Notes: generated from the sequence alone by a model not told the origin. Positions 44,174 to 54,029 are shown, counted from the first letter of the stretch. The stretch: 64,000 nucleotides of DNA from Pseudomonas segetis (GCF_900188155.1 NZ_FZOG01000006.1:124001-188000), one strand, 5' to 3'. Numbers and translations: made by a program.

Positions 44174-45241
44174 TTACTGGATATCATCTGGCTTGACGAT
44201 GACCCAGTTCTTGTCCGCAGTGACTGGCAAACCTTCCTTGGCCTGCGCCTCGGCGTTGGTCTTTATCATGCCGTTGAGCTGGTTCATGTACTTGTCTTTG
44301 CGGTTGACCCAGAGGTGAATCCCGCCTTTGCTGACGTCGACGCCGTGAAACAGCATGTAGCCATCGCTGTCTGGGGTATCGCCAGCCACCAGGATTGGTT
44401 TTTTCCACTGGTCGATATAAGTCAGGATGGCGCCCTGCTTGCCTGCCATCCAAGTGGCTGGCGTCCATAGGTACGGGGTCAGTTCAAGACCGAGATTGGC
44501 CTGCTCATCATATGTGCCTGCGGCGACTTGCTTGCGTGCGGTCGTCAGTTGGTGGGTCTGACGATTCTTGAGCAGCAGCGAAACGCCGATTACGTTCTGC
44601 GGTTTGACCTTGTAGCCGTATTTTGGGTCTGAAGCGACCATGCGCACCAGCTCCTCTGATGCCGCGCTCACCACATACACCTCAATGCCGTTTTCCATCA
44701 GCTTGTTGTACAGCTCAACCTGACCGGCAAACACCTTCGGCGGCTTGACTTCAATGGTCTTGACCGTATCGCCATCGTAATAGGTGCTGGGAACGGGCTT
44801 GCCCGAGGCCATCATCTGGTCGACATAGCCCTTGAGCTCCTGCAGCGTGAAGCCGGAAAACACCTGCGCAACCCATGGATAACAAACCATGTCGTCCACT
44901 TCGCAAAGGCGATAGTAATAGCTGAACAGGCTTTCCTTGTGCTCAGCGGTGTCCTTGAACGGAATCAGCTTGAGGGAGGGATCGAGTTTTTCACGGGTGA
45001 TCAGCCCTTTGTTCTCCATGAACGGCAGCAGCGACTCTTCCAGGTCGTTGCGGTAGCTGGTGTTATCCATGTCAAAGACAGCGTAGTTACCCTTGTTGGC
45101 ATTCGCTGCAATCATGGCCTCAAGTTGCTTGGCTGCCGGTGCTGGCCAATGCTTGAGCTCGGTGGAGAACGCCTGGCCCGCTACGCCCAGGTTCAAACCC
45201 AGGCAAAGTGTAGCGGCCAGCAATTTTGGCGCGAGCTTCAT
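44174..45241 (-). CDS. pchP: Phosphorylcholine phosphatase (HAD superfamily, periplasmic)
   Basis: 355-residue secreted HAD phosphatase that releases choline from phosphocholine. Signal peptide MKLAPKLLAATLCLGLNLGV up to ~AFS. HAD motif I AVFDMDNTSYRNDLEES with nucleophile Asp, motif II VYVVSAASEELVRMVA, motif IV region ILVAGDTPDSDGYMLFH. These features and the DMDNTSYR stretch match P. aeruginosa PchP. AGAGAG lies 7 bases before the ATG. It converges with the Na/Pi gene. Confidence 0.83.
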   Translation of the reverse strand: MKLAPKLLAATLCLGLNLGVAGQAFSTELKHWPAPAAKQLEAMIAANANKGNYAVFDMDNTSYRNDLEESLLPFMENKGLITREKLDPSLKLIPFKDTAEHKESLFSYYYRLCEVDDMVCYPWVAQVFSGFTLQELKGYVDQMMASGKPVPSTYYDGDTVKTIEVKPPKVFAGQVELYNKLMENGIEVYVVSAASEELVRMVASDPKYGYKVKPQNVIGVSLLLKNRQTHQLTTARKQVAAGTYDEQANLGLELTPYLWTPATWMAGKQGAILTYIDQWKKPILVAGDTPDSDGYMLFHGVDVSKGGIHLWVNRKDKYMNQLNGMIKTNAEAQAKEGLPVTADKNWVIVKPDDIQ

Positions 45242-45361
45242 AACGGTTCTCTCTTTTTAGTAGAAGAAACAACCGTAACAAAAAATTACCGAGAGGTTGG
45301 TGCATTAACGACCCGATGTACGCTGTCGGCGCCACCTGGCCCCGTCAGCTGGGTGCAACGA

Positions 45362-45760
45362 TCACGCGCGGGAGGCGTTCTTCAGTGACACCTGAGTGTT
45401 GAGCGTCCAGAAATCATAGAGTACGCCGACAAAGAACAGGCCCCCGGTGAACAGGTAGATGATCCCTGTGATCCACTTACCCTGGTACATACGGTGCACA
45501 CCGAAAACGCCGAGGAAGGTCAATAGAATCCAGGCGACGTTGTAATCGGTTTCGCCTGCGGTAAAACGCAGGTCAGCTTCCTTGTCCATGGCGGGGATCA
45601 GGAACAGGTCTATGATCCAGCCGATAAACAACAGGCCCAGGGTGAAGAACCAGATAGTTCCCGTTACAGGCTTGCCGTAATAGAAGCGATGGGCGCCAAG
45701 AAAACCGAAGATCCATAATAGATAACCGATTGTCTTGCTGTGGGTGTCCTGTTGCTGCAT
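45362..45760 (-). CDS. Membrane protein with tandem TM2 domains
   Basis: 132-residue inner-membrane protein made of two similar halves. Each has a G(A/V)HR motif followed by two helices: GFLGAHRFYYGKPVTGTIWF … GWIIDLFLIP and FLGVFGVHRMYQGKWITGII … GVLYDFWTLN. TM2 domains have no agreed biochemical role. The start at 45760 (MQQQDTHSKTIGYLLW) has AGGAGG 9 bases upstream. Solitary, between pchP and pilU on the same strand. Confidence 0.85.
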   Translation of the reverse strand: MQQQDTHSKTIGYLLWIFGFLGAHRFYYGKPVTGTIWFFTLGLLFIGWIIDLFLIPAMDKEADLRFTAGETDYNVAWILLTFLGVFGVHRMYQGKWITGIIYLFTGGLFFVGVLYDFWTLNTQVSLKNASRA

Positions 45761-45853
45761 AGCTGCTCGCCTCCTGCTTGCATGGAAAATATTAGGACAA
45801 CCGCGCGATGTGTTGAGTGCCACCGCACTGGATAAATTTTGCGCCCCCCCTTG

Positions 45854-47002
45854 CTAGCGGAAGCTGCGACCCGGGTTGTCGTCGTTGCTGACTTCCAATG
45901 ACAAGCCCTGCGCCATGCTGGTCAGGTGATCGCCATCGGTTTCCGAACCGAGCTTGATCATCAGGCGCAGGTCGTTCGCCGAATCGGCATAGAGCAAGGC
46001 ATCTTCGTAGGTGATTTCACCCTGGCTGTAAAGGTTGTACAGCGCCTGGTCGAAGGTCTGCATACCCTGTTCGGTTGAGCGCTTCATCAAGGCCTTGAGC
46101 TCGTGCACATCGCCTTTGCGAATCAGGTCAGCGGCCAGTGGCGTGTTTATCAGGACTTCAATTACCGCTCGCCGGCCTTTGCCGTCCGGGGTTGGAATCA
46201 ATTGCTGGGCGACGATGGCCTTGAGGTTGAGCGACAAATCCATCCACACCTGGTTCTGCCGATCGGCCGGGAAGAAGTTGATGATCCGGTCCAACGCCTG
46301 GTTGGCGTTGTTGGCGTGCAAGGTGGCCAGGCACAGGTGACCGGTTTCGGCGAAGGCAACGGCATGGTCCATGGTTTCGCGAGTTCGCACCTCACCAATC
46401 AGGATCACATCCGGCGCCTGGCGCAGGGTGTTTTTCAGCGCGACCTCGAACGACTCGGTGTCGATACCTACTTCACGCTGGGTGACGATGCAGTTTTGAT
46501 GCTGGTGTATGTATTCGATCGGGTCTTCGATGGAAATGATGTGGCCGCTGCTGTTCTTGTTGCGATAGCCAATCATTGCCGCCAGCGAGGTCGACTTACC
46601 GGTACCGGTCGCACCTACGAACAACACCAGGCCACGCTTGGTCATCGCCAGCTTTTTCAGGATTTCCGGCAACTGCAAGTCATCGAGCGTCGGGATATTG
46701 GTTTCGATCCGGCGCAATACCATGCCCGCCAGGTTGCGCTGGTAAAACGCACTGACCCGGAAACGACCCACGCCACGGGCGCTAATGGCAAAGTTGCATT
46801 CGTGGTTCTCGGTAAACTCGCGACGCTGCTGTTCGTTCATCACCGCATGCACGGTTTCACGGGTTTGCTCAGGTGACATCGCGGTCTTGGTGATCGGCAT
46901 GATCTTGCCGTTGACCTTCATCGACGGTGGAACGCCCGCAGTAATGAAAAGGTCAGAACCACCTTTCTCGACCATTAGGCGTAGCAGTTTTTCAAAGTCC
47001 AT
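45854..47002 (-). CDS. pilU: Type IV pilus retraction ATPase PilU
   Basis: 382-residue secretion-ATPase paralogue of PilT. Walker A in LFVGATGTGKSTSLAAM, Asp box and Walker B around DVILIGEVRTRETMDHAVAF, His box HLCLATLHANNANQALDRII. Unlike PilT it lacks the AIRNLIRE retraction signature (PLAADLIRKG instead) and has a longer C-terminus. PilU assists PilT in forceful pilus retraction. Downstream of pilT by 122 bp, likely the same transcript. Confidence 0.95.
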   Translation of the reverse strand: MDFEKLLRLMVEKGGSDLFITAGVPPSMKVNGKIMPITKTAMSPEQTRETVHAVMNEQQRREFTENHECNFAISARGVGRFRVSAFYQRNLAGMVLRRIETNIPTLDDLQLPEILKKLAMTKRGLVLFVGATGTGKSTSLAAMIGYRNKNSSGHIISIEDPIEYIHQHQNCIVTQREVGIDTESFEVALKNTLRQAPDVILIGEVRTRETMDHAVAFAETGHLCLATLHANNANQALDRIINFFPADRQNQVWMDLSLNLKAIVAQQLIPTPDGKGRRAVIEVLINTPLAADLIRKGDVHELKALMKRSTEQGMQTFDQALYNLYSQGEITYEDALLYADSANDLRLMIKLGSETDGDHLTSMAQGLSLEVSNDDNPGRSFR

Positions 47003-47124
47003 TGCTCTATCTCACCGTCACTGTCACGCGTGAACCCTTGATTTATATAGCAGCGCTGCGCGTGTGTCAGCGCTGCCTTCGCTCTGCGCGGTACGCGCAA
47101 CCCGAGCGGTTGGGCTGTTGCCAG

Positions 47125-48159
47125 TTAGAAGTTTTCCGGGGTTTTCGACTTCTCACGCGCGCTTTCGCGGCTGACCAAGCCTTTCGCCACCAAACCTTTA
47201 AGGCAGGCGTCGAGGGTCTGCATCCCCAGCGAGCCACCGGTCTGGATCGACGAATACATCTGCGCCACTTTGTCTTCGCGGATCAGGTTTCGAATCGCCG
47301 GGGTGCCGATCATGATCTCGTGCGCTGCCACCCGACCGCCGCCGATTTTCTTCAACAGTGTCTGGGAAATCACCGCCTGCAATGATTCCGACAGCATCGA
47401 GCGCACCATGGATTTTTCTTCAGCCGGGAACACGTCAACCACCCGGTCGATGGTTTTTGCAGCTGAGGTGGTGTGCAAGGTGCCGAACACCAAGTGTCCG
47501 GTTTCCGCGGCGGTCAGTGCCAGTCGGATGGTTTCAAGGTCACGCATCTCACCCACCAGAATGATATCCGGGTCTTCCCGCAGCGCCGAACGCAGTGCTT
47601 CGGAGAAGCCCAGGGTATCGCGATGAACTTCACGCTGGTTGACCAGGCACTTCTTCGACTCATGCACGAATTCGATCGGGTCTTCGATGGTCAGGATGTG
47701 GTGATACTTGGTGGCATTGAGGTAATCGAGCATCGCCGCCAGGGTGGTCGACTTGCCCGAACCCGTTGGCCCGGTCACCAGAACCAGGCCACGCGGCACG
47801 TCGGTGATCTTGCGGAACACTTCGCCCATGCCCAGGTCTTCCATGGTCAGGACCTTGGAAGGAATCGTCCGGAACACAGCGCCAGCACCGCGATTCTGGT
47901 TGAAGGCGTTAACCCGGAAACGCGCGACACCCGGCACTTCGAACGAGAAGTCGGTTTCCAGGAACTCTTCGAAGTCCTTGCGCTGCTTGTCGTTCATGAT
48001 GTCGTAGATAAGCGCATGCACCTGCTTATGGTCCAGCGCAGGCAAGTTGATGCGACGTACATCGCCATCAACACGAATCATCGGTGGCAGCCCCGAAGAA
48101 AGGTGCAAGTCCGAAGCCCCTTGCTTGGCACTGAACGCCAGCAGTTCTGTGATATCCAT
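47125..48159 (-). CDS. pilT: Type IV pilus retraction ATPase PilT
   Basis: 344-residue hexameric motor that depolymerises pili for twitching motility. PAS-like N-terminus (MDITELLAFSAKQGASDLHL), Walker A LVTGPTGSGKSTTLAAM, Asp box and Walker B DIILVGEMRDLETIRLALTA, His box LVFGTLHTTSAAKTIDRVVD and the retraction motif PAIRNLIRE. The ATG at 48159 has GGGGAG 6 bases upstream. Divergent from yggS. The Pil-Chp pathway encoded at 18.7-32.2 kb controls this motor. Confidence 0.97.
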   Translation of the reverse strand: MDITELLAFSAKQGASDLHLSSGLPPMIRVDGDVRRINLPALDHKQVHALIYDIMNDKQRKDFEEFLETDFSFEVPGVARFRVNAFNQNRGAGAVFRTIPSKVLTMEDLGMGEVFRKITDVPRGLVLVTGPTGSGKSTTLAAMLDYLNATKYHHILTIEDPIEFVHESKKCLVNQREVHRDTLGFSEALRSALREDPDIILVGEMRDLETIRLALTAAETGHLVFGTLHTTSAAKTIDRVVDVFPAEEKSMVRSMLSESLQAVISQTLLKKIGGGRVAAHEIMIGTPAIRNLIREDKVAQMYSSIQTGGSLGMQTLDACLKGLVAKGLVSRESAREKSKTPENF

Positions 48160-48351
48160 GTAACTCCCCAACAGGCTGCTTAAATAACGCTGCACCCGGT
48201 TATGCAGTGTTTAAATCAAATCAAACGGCTCAACTAGCACGCGTCGTTGCAGGCAGAATGACGCGCCCTGTCACGTTAGTTTTTCTCAACCAGCGGCCAT
48301 TGACGTTAGAATGCCCCACACGCAGAGCGAACGGGCCACAGAGCGTAAGTA

Positions 48352-49059
48352 ATGTCCACGATAGCAGAGAATATTGCAAAGGTCGGAACTCGGATCCGTG
48401 AGGCGGCGCAAGCCTGCGCACGTCAACCCGAGACAATTGGTTTGCTTGCAGTAAGCAAAACCAAACCAGCCAGCGCCGTTCGCCAGGCTTATGCCGCTGG
48501 TGTACATGACTTTGGTGAAAATTATCTACAAGAAGCGCTGGATAAACAGCACGAATTATCCGATTTGCCATTGATTTGGCATTTCATCGGCCCCATTCAG
48601 TCAAATAAGACCCGCGCCATCGCTGAAAACTTTGACTGGGTACATTCAGTCGACCGACTCAAGGTGGCACAACGATTATCGGCACAGCGCCCTGCGCACT
48701 TGCCCGCACTGAATATCTGCTTGCAGGTCAACGTCAGCCAGGAAGCCAGTAAATCCGGCTGCAGCCCTGAGCAATTACCGGCCCTGGCTGCGGCCGTGAA
48801 GGGGTTACCGAACTTGCAGCTAAGGGGACTGATGGCAATTCCAGAGCCAAGCGACGACCCGGCACAACAAAGCGCGGCATTTGCCTTGTTGCGCGAGCTG
48901 CAAGAAAGCCTGAATCTCGATCTCGACACATTGTCCATGGGCATGAGTCACGACCTTGAGGCGGCTATTGCCCAAGGCGCGACTTGGGTTCGAATTGGCA
49001 CGGCGCTCTTTGGTGCCCGCGACTATCGTTCTGAATCAACACAGGAAACTTCGCTATGA
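48352..49059 (+). CDS. yggS: YggS-family PLP homeostasis protein
   Basis: 235-residue alanine-racemase-fold PLP-binding protein without known catalytic activity. PLP Lys in LLAVSKTKPASAVRQAYAAG, then DFGENYLQEALDK, WHFIGPIQSNKTRAI and the phosphate-binding LSMGMSHDLEAAIAQG. Its stop overlaps the proC start (ATGA), a widely conserved pairing. Confidence 0.94.
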   Translation: MSTIAENIAKVGTRIREAAQACARQPETIGLLAVSKTKPASAVRQAYAAGVHDFGENYLQEALDKQHELSDLPLIWHFIGPIQSNKTRAIAENFDWVHSVDRLKVAQRLSAQRPAHLPALNICLQVNVSQEASKSGCSPEQLPALAAAVKGLPNLQLRGLMAIPEPSDDPAQQSAAFALLRELQESLNLDLDTLSMGMSHDLEAAIAQGATWVRIGTALFGARDYRSESTQETSL

Positions 49060-49874
49060 CTTCTCCTCGCATCGCCTTTATCGGCGCAGGCAACATGGCC
49101 GCCAGCCTTATTGGCGGCATGCGCGCGCAAGGCTTCGACGCCAGCGCCATCCGAGCCAGTGACCGCGGTGAAGAGCAACGCGCGAAAATTTCTGCCGAAC
49201 ACGGCATCAGCACTTTTGCCAGCAACGCCGAGGCCATTGAAGGTGCGGACGTCATAGTGCTGTCGATCAAGCCGCAGGTGATGAAGGAAGTCTGCACAGA
49301 CCTTGCCCAGCACCTGCAAGCGGGCCAACTGGTGGTTTCCATCGCCGCCGGCATCAACTGCACCAGCCTTGAAAGCTGGCTCGGCGAGCGCCCCATAGTG
49401 CGCTGCATGCCCAACACCCCGGCGCTACTGCGCCAGGGCGTAAGCGGCTTGTATGCCAATGCTCGCGTGAGCCCTGAGCAGAAAGACCAGGCCGAACAAT
49501 TGCTGAAAGCCGTCGGCATGACCGTTTGGCTCGACCAGGAACAGCAAATCGATGCGGTAACCGCTGTTTCAGGCAGTGGCCCCGCGTATTTTTTCCTGTT
49601 GATCGAAGCCATGACGGCAGCCGGCGAAAAACTCGGCCTGCCGCGCGAAACAGCAGCCCAACTGACATTGCAGACAGCCTTGGGCGCCGCCCATATGGCC
49701 GTCGCCAGTGATGTAGACGCTGGCGAATTGCGGCGCCGGGTGACCTCGCCTGCTGGCACCACTGAAGCTGCAATCAAAACCTTCCAGGCTGGCCGTTTTG
49801 AAGCCCTGGTTGATGACGCATTACACGCCGCTGCTCGCCGTTCGGCCGAGCTGGCCGAACAGCTGGGCAAATAA
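49056..49874 (+). CDS. proC: Pyrroline-5-carboxylate reductase
   Basis: 272-residue NAD(P)H enzyme for the last step of proline synthesis. Rossmann start RIAFIGAGNMAASLIGGM, VLSIKPQVMKEVC, SIAAGINCTSLESWLG, RCMPNTPALLRQGVSGLY and the C-terminal dimer motif DAVTAVSGSGPAYFFLLIEA with SPAGTTEAAIKTFQ. Middle gene of yggS-proC-yggT. Confidence 0.96.
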   Translation: MTSPRIAFIGAGNMAASLIGGMRAQGFDASAIRASDRGEEQRAKISAEHGISTFASNAEAIEGADVIVLSIKPQVMKEVCTDLAQHLQAGQLVVSIAAGINCTSLESWLGERPIVRCMPNTPALLRQGVSGLYANARVSPEQKDQAEQLLKAVGMTVWLDQEQQIDAVTAVSGSGPAYFFLLIEAMTAAGEKLGLPRETAAQLTLQTALGAAHMAVASDVDAGELRRRVTSPAGTTEAAIKTFQAGRFEALVDDALHAAARRSAELAEQLGK

Positions 49875-49884
49875 GGAGCAAATA

Positions 49885-50475
49885 ATGATTGGTCTGAACA
49901 CCGCGGGCGTCTATATCCTGCAAACCATCGGCAGTTTCTACCTGTTGATCGTATTGCTGCGATTCATCCTGCAATTGGTCCGCGCCGATTTCTACAACCC
50001 GCTCAGCCAGTTTATCGTGCGCGCGACTCAGCCTTTGCTCAAGCCCATGCGCAAACTGATCCCGAGCATCTTCGGCCTCGACACCTCCTCGTTGATACTC
50101 GCCTTGATCGTCCAGTTCGTGCTGATGGAGCTAACCCTGATGCTGATGGGCTACGGCTTTGGCGCACCGCTGCTGGTATTGGTCTGGTCGATCATTGGCG
50201 TCACCGCGTTGTTTATCAAGGTGTTCTTCTTTGCCTTGATCATCAGCGTGATTCTGTCGTGGGTCGCCCAGGGTAGCCATAATCCTGCGGTTGAACTGGT
50301 GAACCAGATTTGCGAACCCCTGCTGATGCCTTTCCGGAGAATCCTGCCAAACCTTGGCGGCCTCGACCTTTCGCCTATCCTGGCATTCCTGGTGCTCAAC
50401 CTGATCGACATGCTGGTTATCCACAACCTGGCGATCCAGACTGGCATGCTCTCGGGCCTCAGCCTGGCAATCTGA
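49885..50475 (+). CDS. yggT: YggT family membrane protein
   Basis: 196-residue inner-membrane protein made of two YGGT repeats, each with two helices and the Pro-Leu motif after the first: YLLIVLLRFILQLVRADFYN … ATQPLLKPMRKLIP and FFFALIISVILSWVAQGSHN … EPLLMPFRRILP. Homologues are linked to osmotic tolerance and cell division/chloroplast biogenesis; the exact role is unknown. AAGGAG lies 8 bases before the ATG. Confidence 0.93.
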   Translation: MIGLNTAGVYILQTIGSFYLLIVLLRFILQLVRADFYNPLSQFIVRATQPLLKPMRKLIPSIFGLDTSSLILALIVQFVLMELTLMLMGYGFGAPLLVLVWSIIGVTALFIKVFFFALIISVILSWVAQGSHNPAVELVNQICEPLLMPFRRILPNLGGLDLSPILAFLVLNLIDMLVIHNLAIQTGMLSGLSLAI

Positions 50476-50485
50476 CCCAGGCCAT

Positions 50486-50523
50486 GCCCGCCCAACCGGC
50501 CTCATCCGCCCGGTTGGACGGGC
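50486..50523 (+). terminator. Hairpin after yggT
   Basis: gcccgcccaaccgg / ccggttggacgggc, 14 bp with one mismatch, 10 bases after the yggT stop, followed by aaaacg rather than T's. Confidence 0.6.
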
Positions 50524-50549
50524 AAAACGACCGTTTATAAATAGGCTAA

Positions 50550-50577
50550 TTGACGATTCTTACAGTCCAGGCATAAT
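50550..50577 (+). promoter_or_regulatory. Promoter candidate for the dynamin-like gene
   Basis: TTGACG (50550-50555) and CATAAT (50572-50577) separated by 16 bp, ~160 bases before the coding start, in an otherwise AT-rich leader. Confidence 0.4.
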
Positions 50578-50736
50578 GCCATCACTGCAAGGATTCAATA
50601 CAAGTGAGTCGGCTTTCACATATCAGCTGAAAATGCCCGGCCTGGCTTGTAAAAATAGTCATAATGAATTGATAGCAAAGCCTACAGCTCGATGCGGGAC
50701 GTGCTAGATGCTTCGATTCGTTAAAGGATGGAGTCA

Positions 50737-52719
50737 ATGAGCATGGAACGTCTCACCCAGCAGATCGACGCCTATGTGGCGTGGAAGCGCGAGCTTATGC
50801 GTGAAATCACGCGTTATCGCAGCTGGCTCGAAGCCAATCGTTTAAACTCGGATAGCGTTGCCGCCAAACTTGAGCGCGCACTTCGGGTTTTGCGTACCGA
50901 TCACATCACCCTGGCATTTGTTGGCGAGTTCTCACGCGGCAAGACCGAGCTCATAAACAGCCTGTTCTTCTCTTCTTATGGCCAGCGCATGCTGCCATCG
51001 CACGCCGGGCGCACCACCATGTGCCCAACCGAGCTGTTCTTCGACCCACGCTCCGAGCATTCCTACATTCGGCTGCTGCCGATAGAAACCCGCGTCTCGG
51101 AAGCCAGCGTTGCCCAGTTCAAGCGCGCCCCGCGACATTGGGTGAACATCCCGCTGGATGTTACTGACCCGGGCAACATGATTGCAGCGTTCAACCAGGT
51201 GTCGAAAACCAAGCCGATGAAGGTTGAAGACGCCATCCAGCTGGGCTTCCATCCAGATACCCTGGAAAACAGTGACAAACCCGGCGTGGTCATGGTGCCG
51301 GCCTGGCGTCATGCCCTGGTCAATTTTGACCATCCACTGCTGCGCCAAGGCTTGCGCATTCTCGACACGCCCGGGCTGAATGCACTGGGCTGCGAACCAG
51401 AACTGACCCTGTCGATGCTACCCAGCGCCCAGGCAATCCTGTTCCTGCTATCTGCCGACACGGGCGTAACCGCAAGCGACATGGCGGCCTGGCAACAACA
51501 TATCCACCCGCTTGAAGAAGACAGCCACGCCAGCTTGTTCGCCGTGTTGAACAAGATCGACGTGCTCTGGGATGACCTGGCCGGCGAGACATTCGTGCAG
51601 AACAGCATCCGCCAGATCCAGACCATTACCGCCAGGCAACTTGGCATCAAGCCGGACGATATATTGCCGCTTTCGGCCAAGCAGGCGCTGTTGGCGAAAG
51701 TGCGCAAGGACCCGGCACTGCTTGCGCGTAGTCAAATGCATAACCTGGAAACATTGCTCTGCGAGCGCATCGTCAAGCAAAAAGAACGCCTGATCGAAGA
51801 TCATGTGGTTAACCAGGTGCTGGGCCTGGTGCAAAACAGCCAGCACGTACTCAACTTGCGCCTTGAACAAGTGACCCAGCAGCAAGCCCTGCTTAACGCC
51901 CACCAGCAAGATAACGGCCAGATGCTGTTTGAGCTGACCGCCAAGACCAAGGAAGATCACAGCCAGCACCACAAGCGCCTGCTGGGCCTGAAAACCAATC
52001 AGCGTCTGCTCAAGCGCCAGGGCGATATGCTTCGCGCGGCAGTGCGGCCCGAGCAGCTTGAAAAGCACATGGAGCGCGCGCGCAAGGAGCTGACCAGTTG
52101 CTGGACTACCCTTGGCATCAACCAGGCCATCCTGCATTTTTTCAGCTCGATCCAGAACGACCTGCACAGCCTGAGCTATGAAGTCGAAACCGCCAACACC
52201 ATGGTCGCAGCGGTTTATCGCCGGCACAACGAAGAAAACCCGCTCAATGGCGTAGATGCACCGCAATTCAATGTTGAGCGCTATTGCCGTGAACTCAAGC
52301 AACTGCAGGTCAAGGCAGACCAGTTCCGCCTGCACTTGAAGTCCTTGTTGACCGAGCAGAAAAGCCTGGCGAGACGCTTTTTTGCCACGCTGGCCCAGGA
52401 AGTGGTCGGAATGCACCAGCGCCTGCGCCAGGATGCGGACCAGTGGGCCAACGATGCCTTGATGCCCCTGATGCAGCATACGCTGGAACACAAGCAGCTC
52501 CTTGAAACGCACATGTTGCGACTCAAGGCACTGGCCCAGGAAAACCAGCAAACCCGCCAGCGCACTCAACAACTGGCCCGCTACCGCGCAGACCTGAGCG
52601 CACAGCTCAATGAAGCGGCGGACATGCTGCGCAACCTGCGCCGTCCTGCCCCCATCCAACGGCACAGCAAGGTCGTCAACCTCCCGCTTGCAGCACGCAG
52701 CATGAGCGCCAACGAATAA
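50737..52719 (+). CDS. Dynamin-like GTPase
   Basis: 660-residue large GTPase of the bacterial dynamin type. G1 is ITLAFVGEFSRGKTELINSL (~residues 55-75), G2 Thr in HAGRTTMCPTELFF, G3 ILDTPGLNALG (~210) and G4 FAVLNKIDVLWDD (~270). Residues ~340-640 are predicted helical and rich in Gln, Leu and His (NLRLEQVTQQQALL; LEHKQLLETHMLRLKAL), fitting a dynamin stalk. A clear membrane paddle is not visible. The ATG at 50737 follows GGATGGAG; ATGs at 50728 and 50743 are alternatives. Single gene between yggT and metX. Confidence 0.85.
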   Translation: MSMERLTQQIDAYVAWKRELMREITRYRSWLEANRLNSDSVAAKLERALRVLRTDHITLAFVGEFSRGKTELINSLFFSSYGQRMLPSHAGRTTMCPTELFFDPRSEHSYIRLLPIETRVSEASVAQFKRAPRHWVNIPLDVTDPGNMIAAFNQVSKTKPMKVEDAIQLGFHPDTLENSDKPGVVMVPAWRHALVNFDHPLLRQGLRILDTPGLNALGCEPELTLSMLPSAQAILFLLSADTGVTASDMAAWQQHIHPLEEDSHASLFAVLNKIDVLWDDLAGETFVQNSIRQIQTITARQLGIKPDDILPLSAKQALLAKVRKDPALLARSQMHNLETLLCERIVKQKERLIEDHVVNQVLGLVQNSQHVLNLRLEQVTQQQALLNAHQQDNGQMLFELTAKTKEDHSQHHKRLLGLKTNQRLLKRQGDMLRAAVRPEQLEKHMERARKELTSCWTTLGINQAILHFFSSIQNDLHSLSYEVETANTMVAAVYRRHNEENPLNGVDAPQFNVERYCRELKQLQVKADQFRLHLKSLLTEQKSLARRFFATLAQEVVGMHQRLRQDADQWANDALMPLMQHTLEHKQLLETHMLRLKALAQENQQTRQRTQQLARYRADLSAQLNEAADMLRNLRRPAPIQRHSKVVNLPLAARSMSANE

Positions 52720-52728
52720 AGCGCCCCG

Positions 52729-52746
52729 CACCGGTTGACCGGTGCT
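52729..52746 (+). terminator. Hairpin after the dynamin-like gene
   Basis: gcaccgg / ccggtgc, 7 bp with a 4-nt loop, 9 bases after the stop; no T-run. Confidence 0.4.
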
Positions 52747-52882
52747 CCAGGACGCACATCCACTTTTGTATCCGGGCTTTACTCAAAAGCTCATCGCACC
52801 GCCCCATCGCTTGCCGCAGGGGGCGGCGCTCTTTAGACTGCATGACTTTCTTTTCCAACTCTCAACTTTGCGAGCAGGGTCG

Positions 52883-54022
52883 ATGTCGACTGCCTTTCCA
52901 CAAGATTCTGTTGGCTTGGTGACACCCCAAGTACTGCATTTTGCCGAGCCGTTATCACTGGCTTCCGGGCGAACCCTTGCCAACTATGACCTGATATATG
53001 AAACCTACGGCGAACTCAACGCGGCGCGCAGTAATGCCGTGCTGATTTGCCACGCACTGTCCGGCCATCATCATGCCGCTGGCTATCACAGCGCTGAAGA
53101 CCGCAAGCCCGGTTGGTGGGACAGCTGTATCGGCCCCGGCAAAGCCATTGATACCAACCGTTTCTTTGTGGTCAGCCTGAATAACCTCGGTGGCTGCAAC
53201 GGTTCTACCGGCCCATCGAGCATCAACCCGGAAACTGGCAAGCCCTTCGGCGCCGATTTTCCGGTAATGACCGTCGAATGCTGGGTCCACAGCCAAGCCC
53301 GACTGGCAGATGCGCTGGGTATCGAGCAGTGGGCCGCGGTTGTCGGCGGTAGCTTGGGCGGCATGCAAGCCATGCAATGGACCATCAGTTATCCTGAGCG
53401 CGTTCGCCATTGCGTCGCCATTGCCTCGGCGCCCAAATTGTCGGCACAGAACATTGCCTTCAATGAAGTCGCCCGCCAGGCCATTCTGACCGACCCGGAG
53501 TTTCATGGCGGCCACTTCCAGGAACAGGGCGTGATCCCCAAGCGCGGCCTGATGCTTGCGCGCATGGTTGGGCACATCACCTACCTGTCCGATGACGCCA
53601 TGGGCGAGAAATTCGGGCGCGGCCTGAAAAGCGAAAAGCTCAATTACGATTTCCACAGCGTCGAGTTCCAGGTCGAAAGCTACCTGCGCTACCAGGGCGA
53701 AGAGTTTTCAGGACGCTTTGACGCCAACACCTATCTGCTGATGACCAAAGCGCTCGATTACTTTGACCCCGCCGCAGCAAATGACGGCGACCTGGCGAAG
53801 ACCCTGGCGAAAGCGCAGGCAGACTTCTGCGTGATCTCATTCACCACTGACTGGCGCTTCTCGCCACAGCGCTCACGCGAGATAGTCGACGCCCTGACCT
53901 CCGCGCGGAAAAACCTGTGCTACCTGGAAATCGACGCGCCGCAAGGTCACGATGCGTTCCTGATGCCGATCCCGCGCTATCTGCAGGCATTTAGCAGCTA
54001 TATGAATCGAATTACCTTGTGA
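52883..54022 (+). CDS. metX: Homoserine O-acyltransferase MetX
   Basis: 379-residue α/β-hydrolase that activates homoserine for methionine synthesis. Substrate loop LICHALSGHHHAAGY, nucleophile Ser in VVGGSLGGMQAMQW (~residue 146), Asp in ISFTTDWRFSP and His in DAPQGHDAFLMP. In Pseudomonas this protein is known to use succinyl-CoA and to depend on MetW, which is the next gene, 7 bp away. The ATG at 52883 gives the family length; longer in-frame starts extend into untranslated leader. Confidence 0.95.
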   Translation: MSTAFPQDSVGLVTPQVLHFAEPLSLASGRTLANYDLIYETYGELNAARSNAVLICHALSGHHHAAGYHSAEDRKPGWWDSCIGPGKAIDTNRFFVVSLNNLGGCNGSTGPSSINPETGKPFGADFPVMTVECWVHSQARLADALGIEQWAAVVGGSLGGMQAMQWTISYPERVRHCVAIASAPKLSAQNIAFNEVARQAILTDPEFHGGHFQEQGVIPKRGLMLARMVGHITYLSDDAMGEKFGRGLKSEKLNYDFHSVEFQVESYLRYQGEEFSGRFDANTYLLMTKALDYFDPAAANDGDLAKTLAKAQADFCVISFTTDWRFSPQRSREIVDALTSARKNLCYLEIDAPQGHDAFLMPIPRYLQAFSSYMNRITL

Positions 54023-54029
54023 GGCAGGC

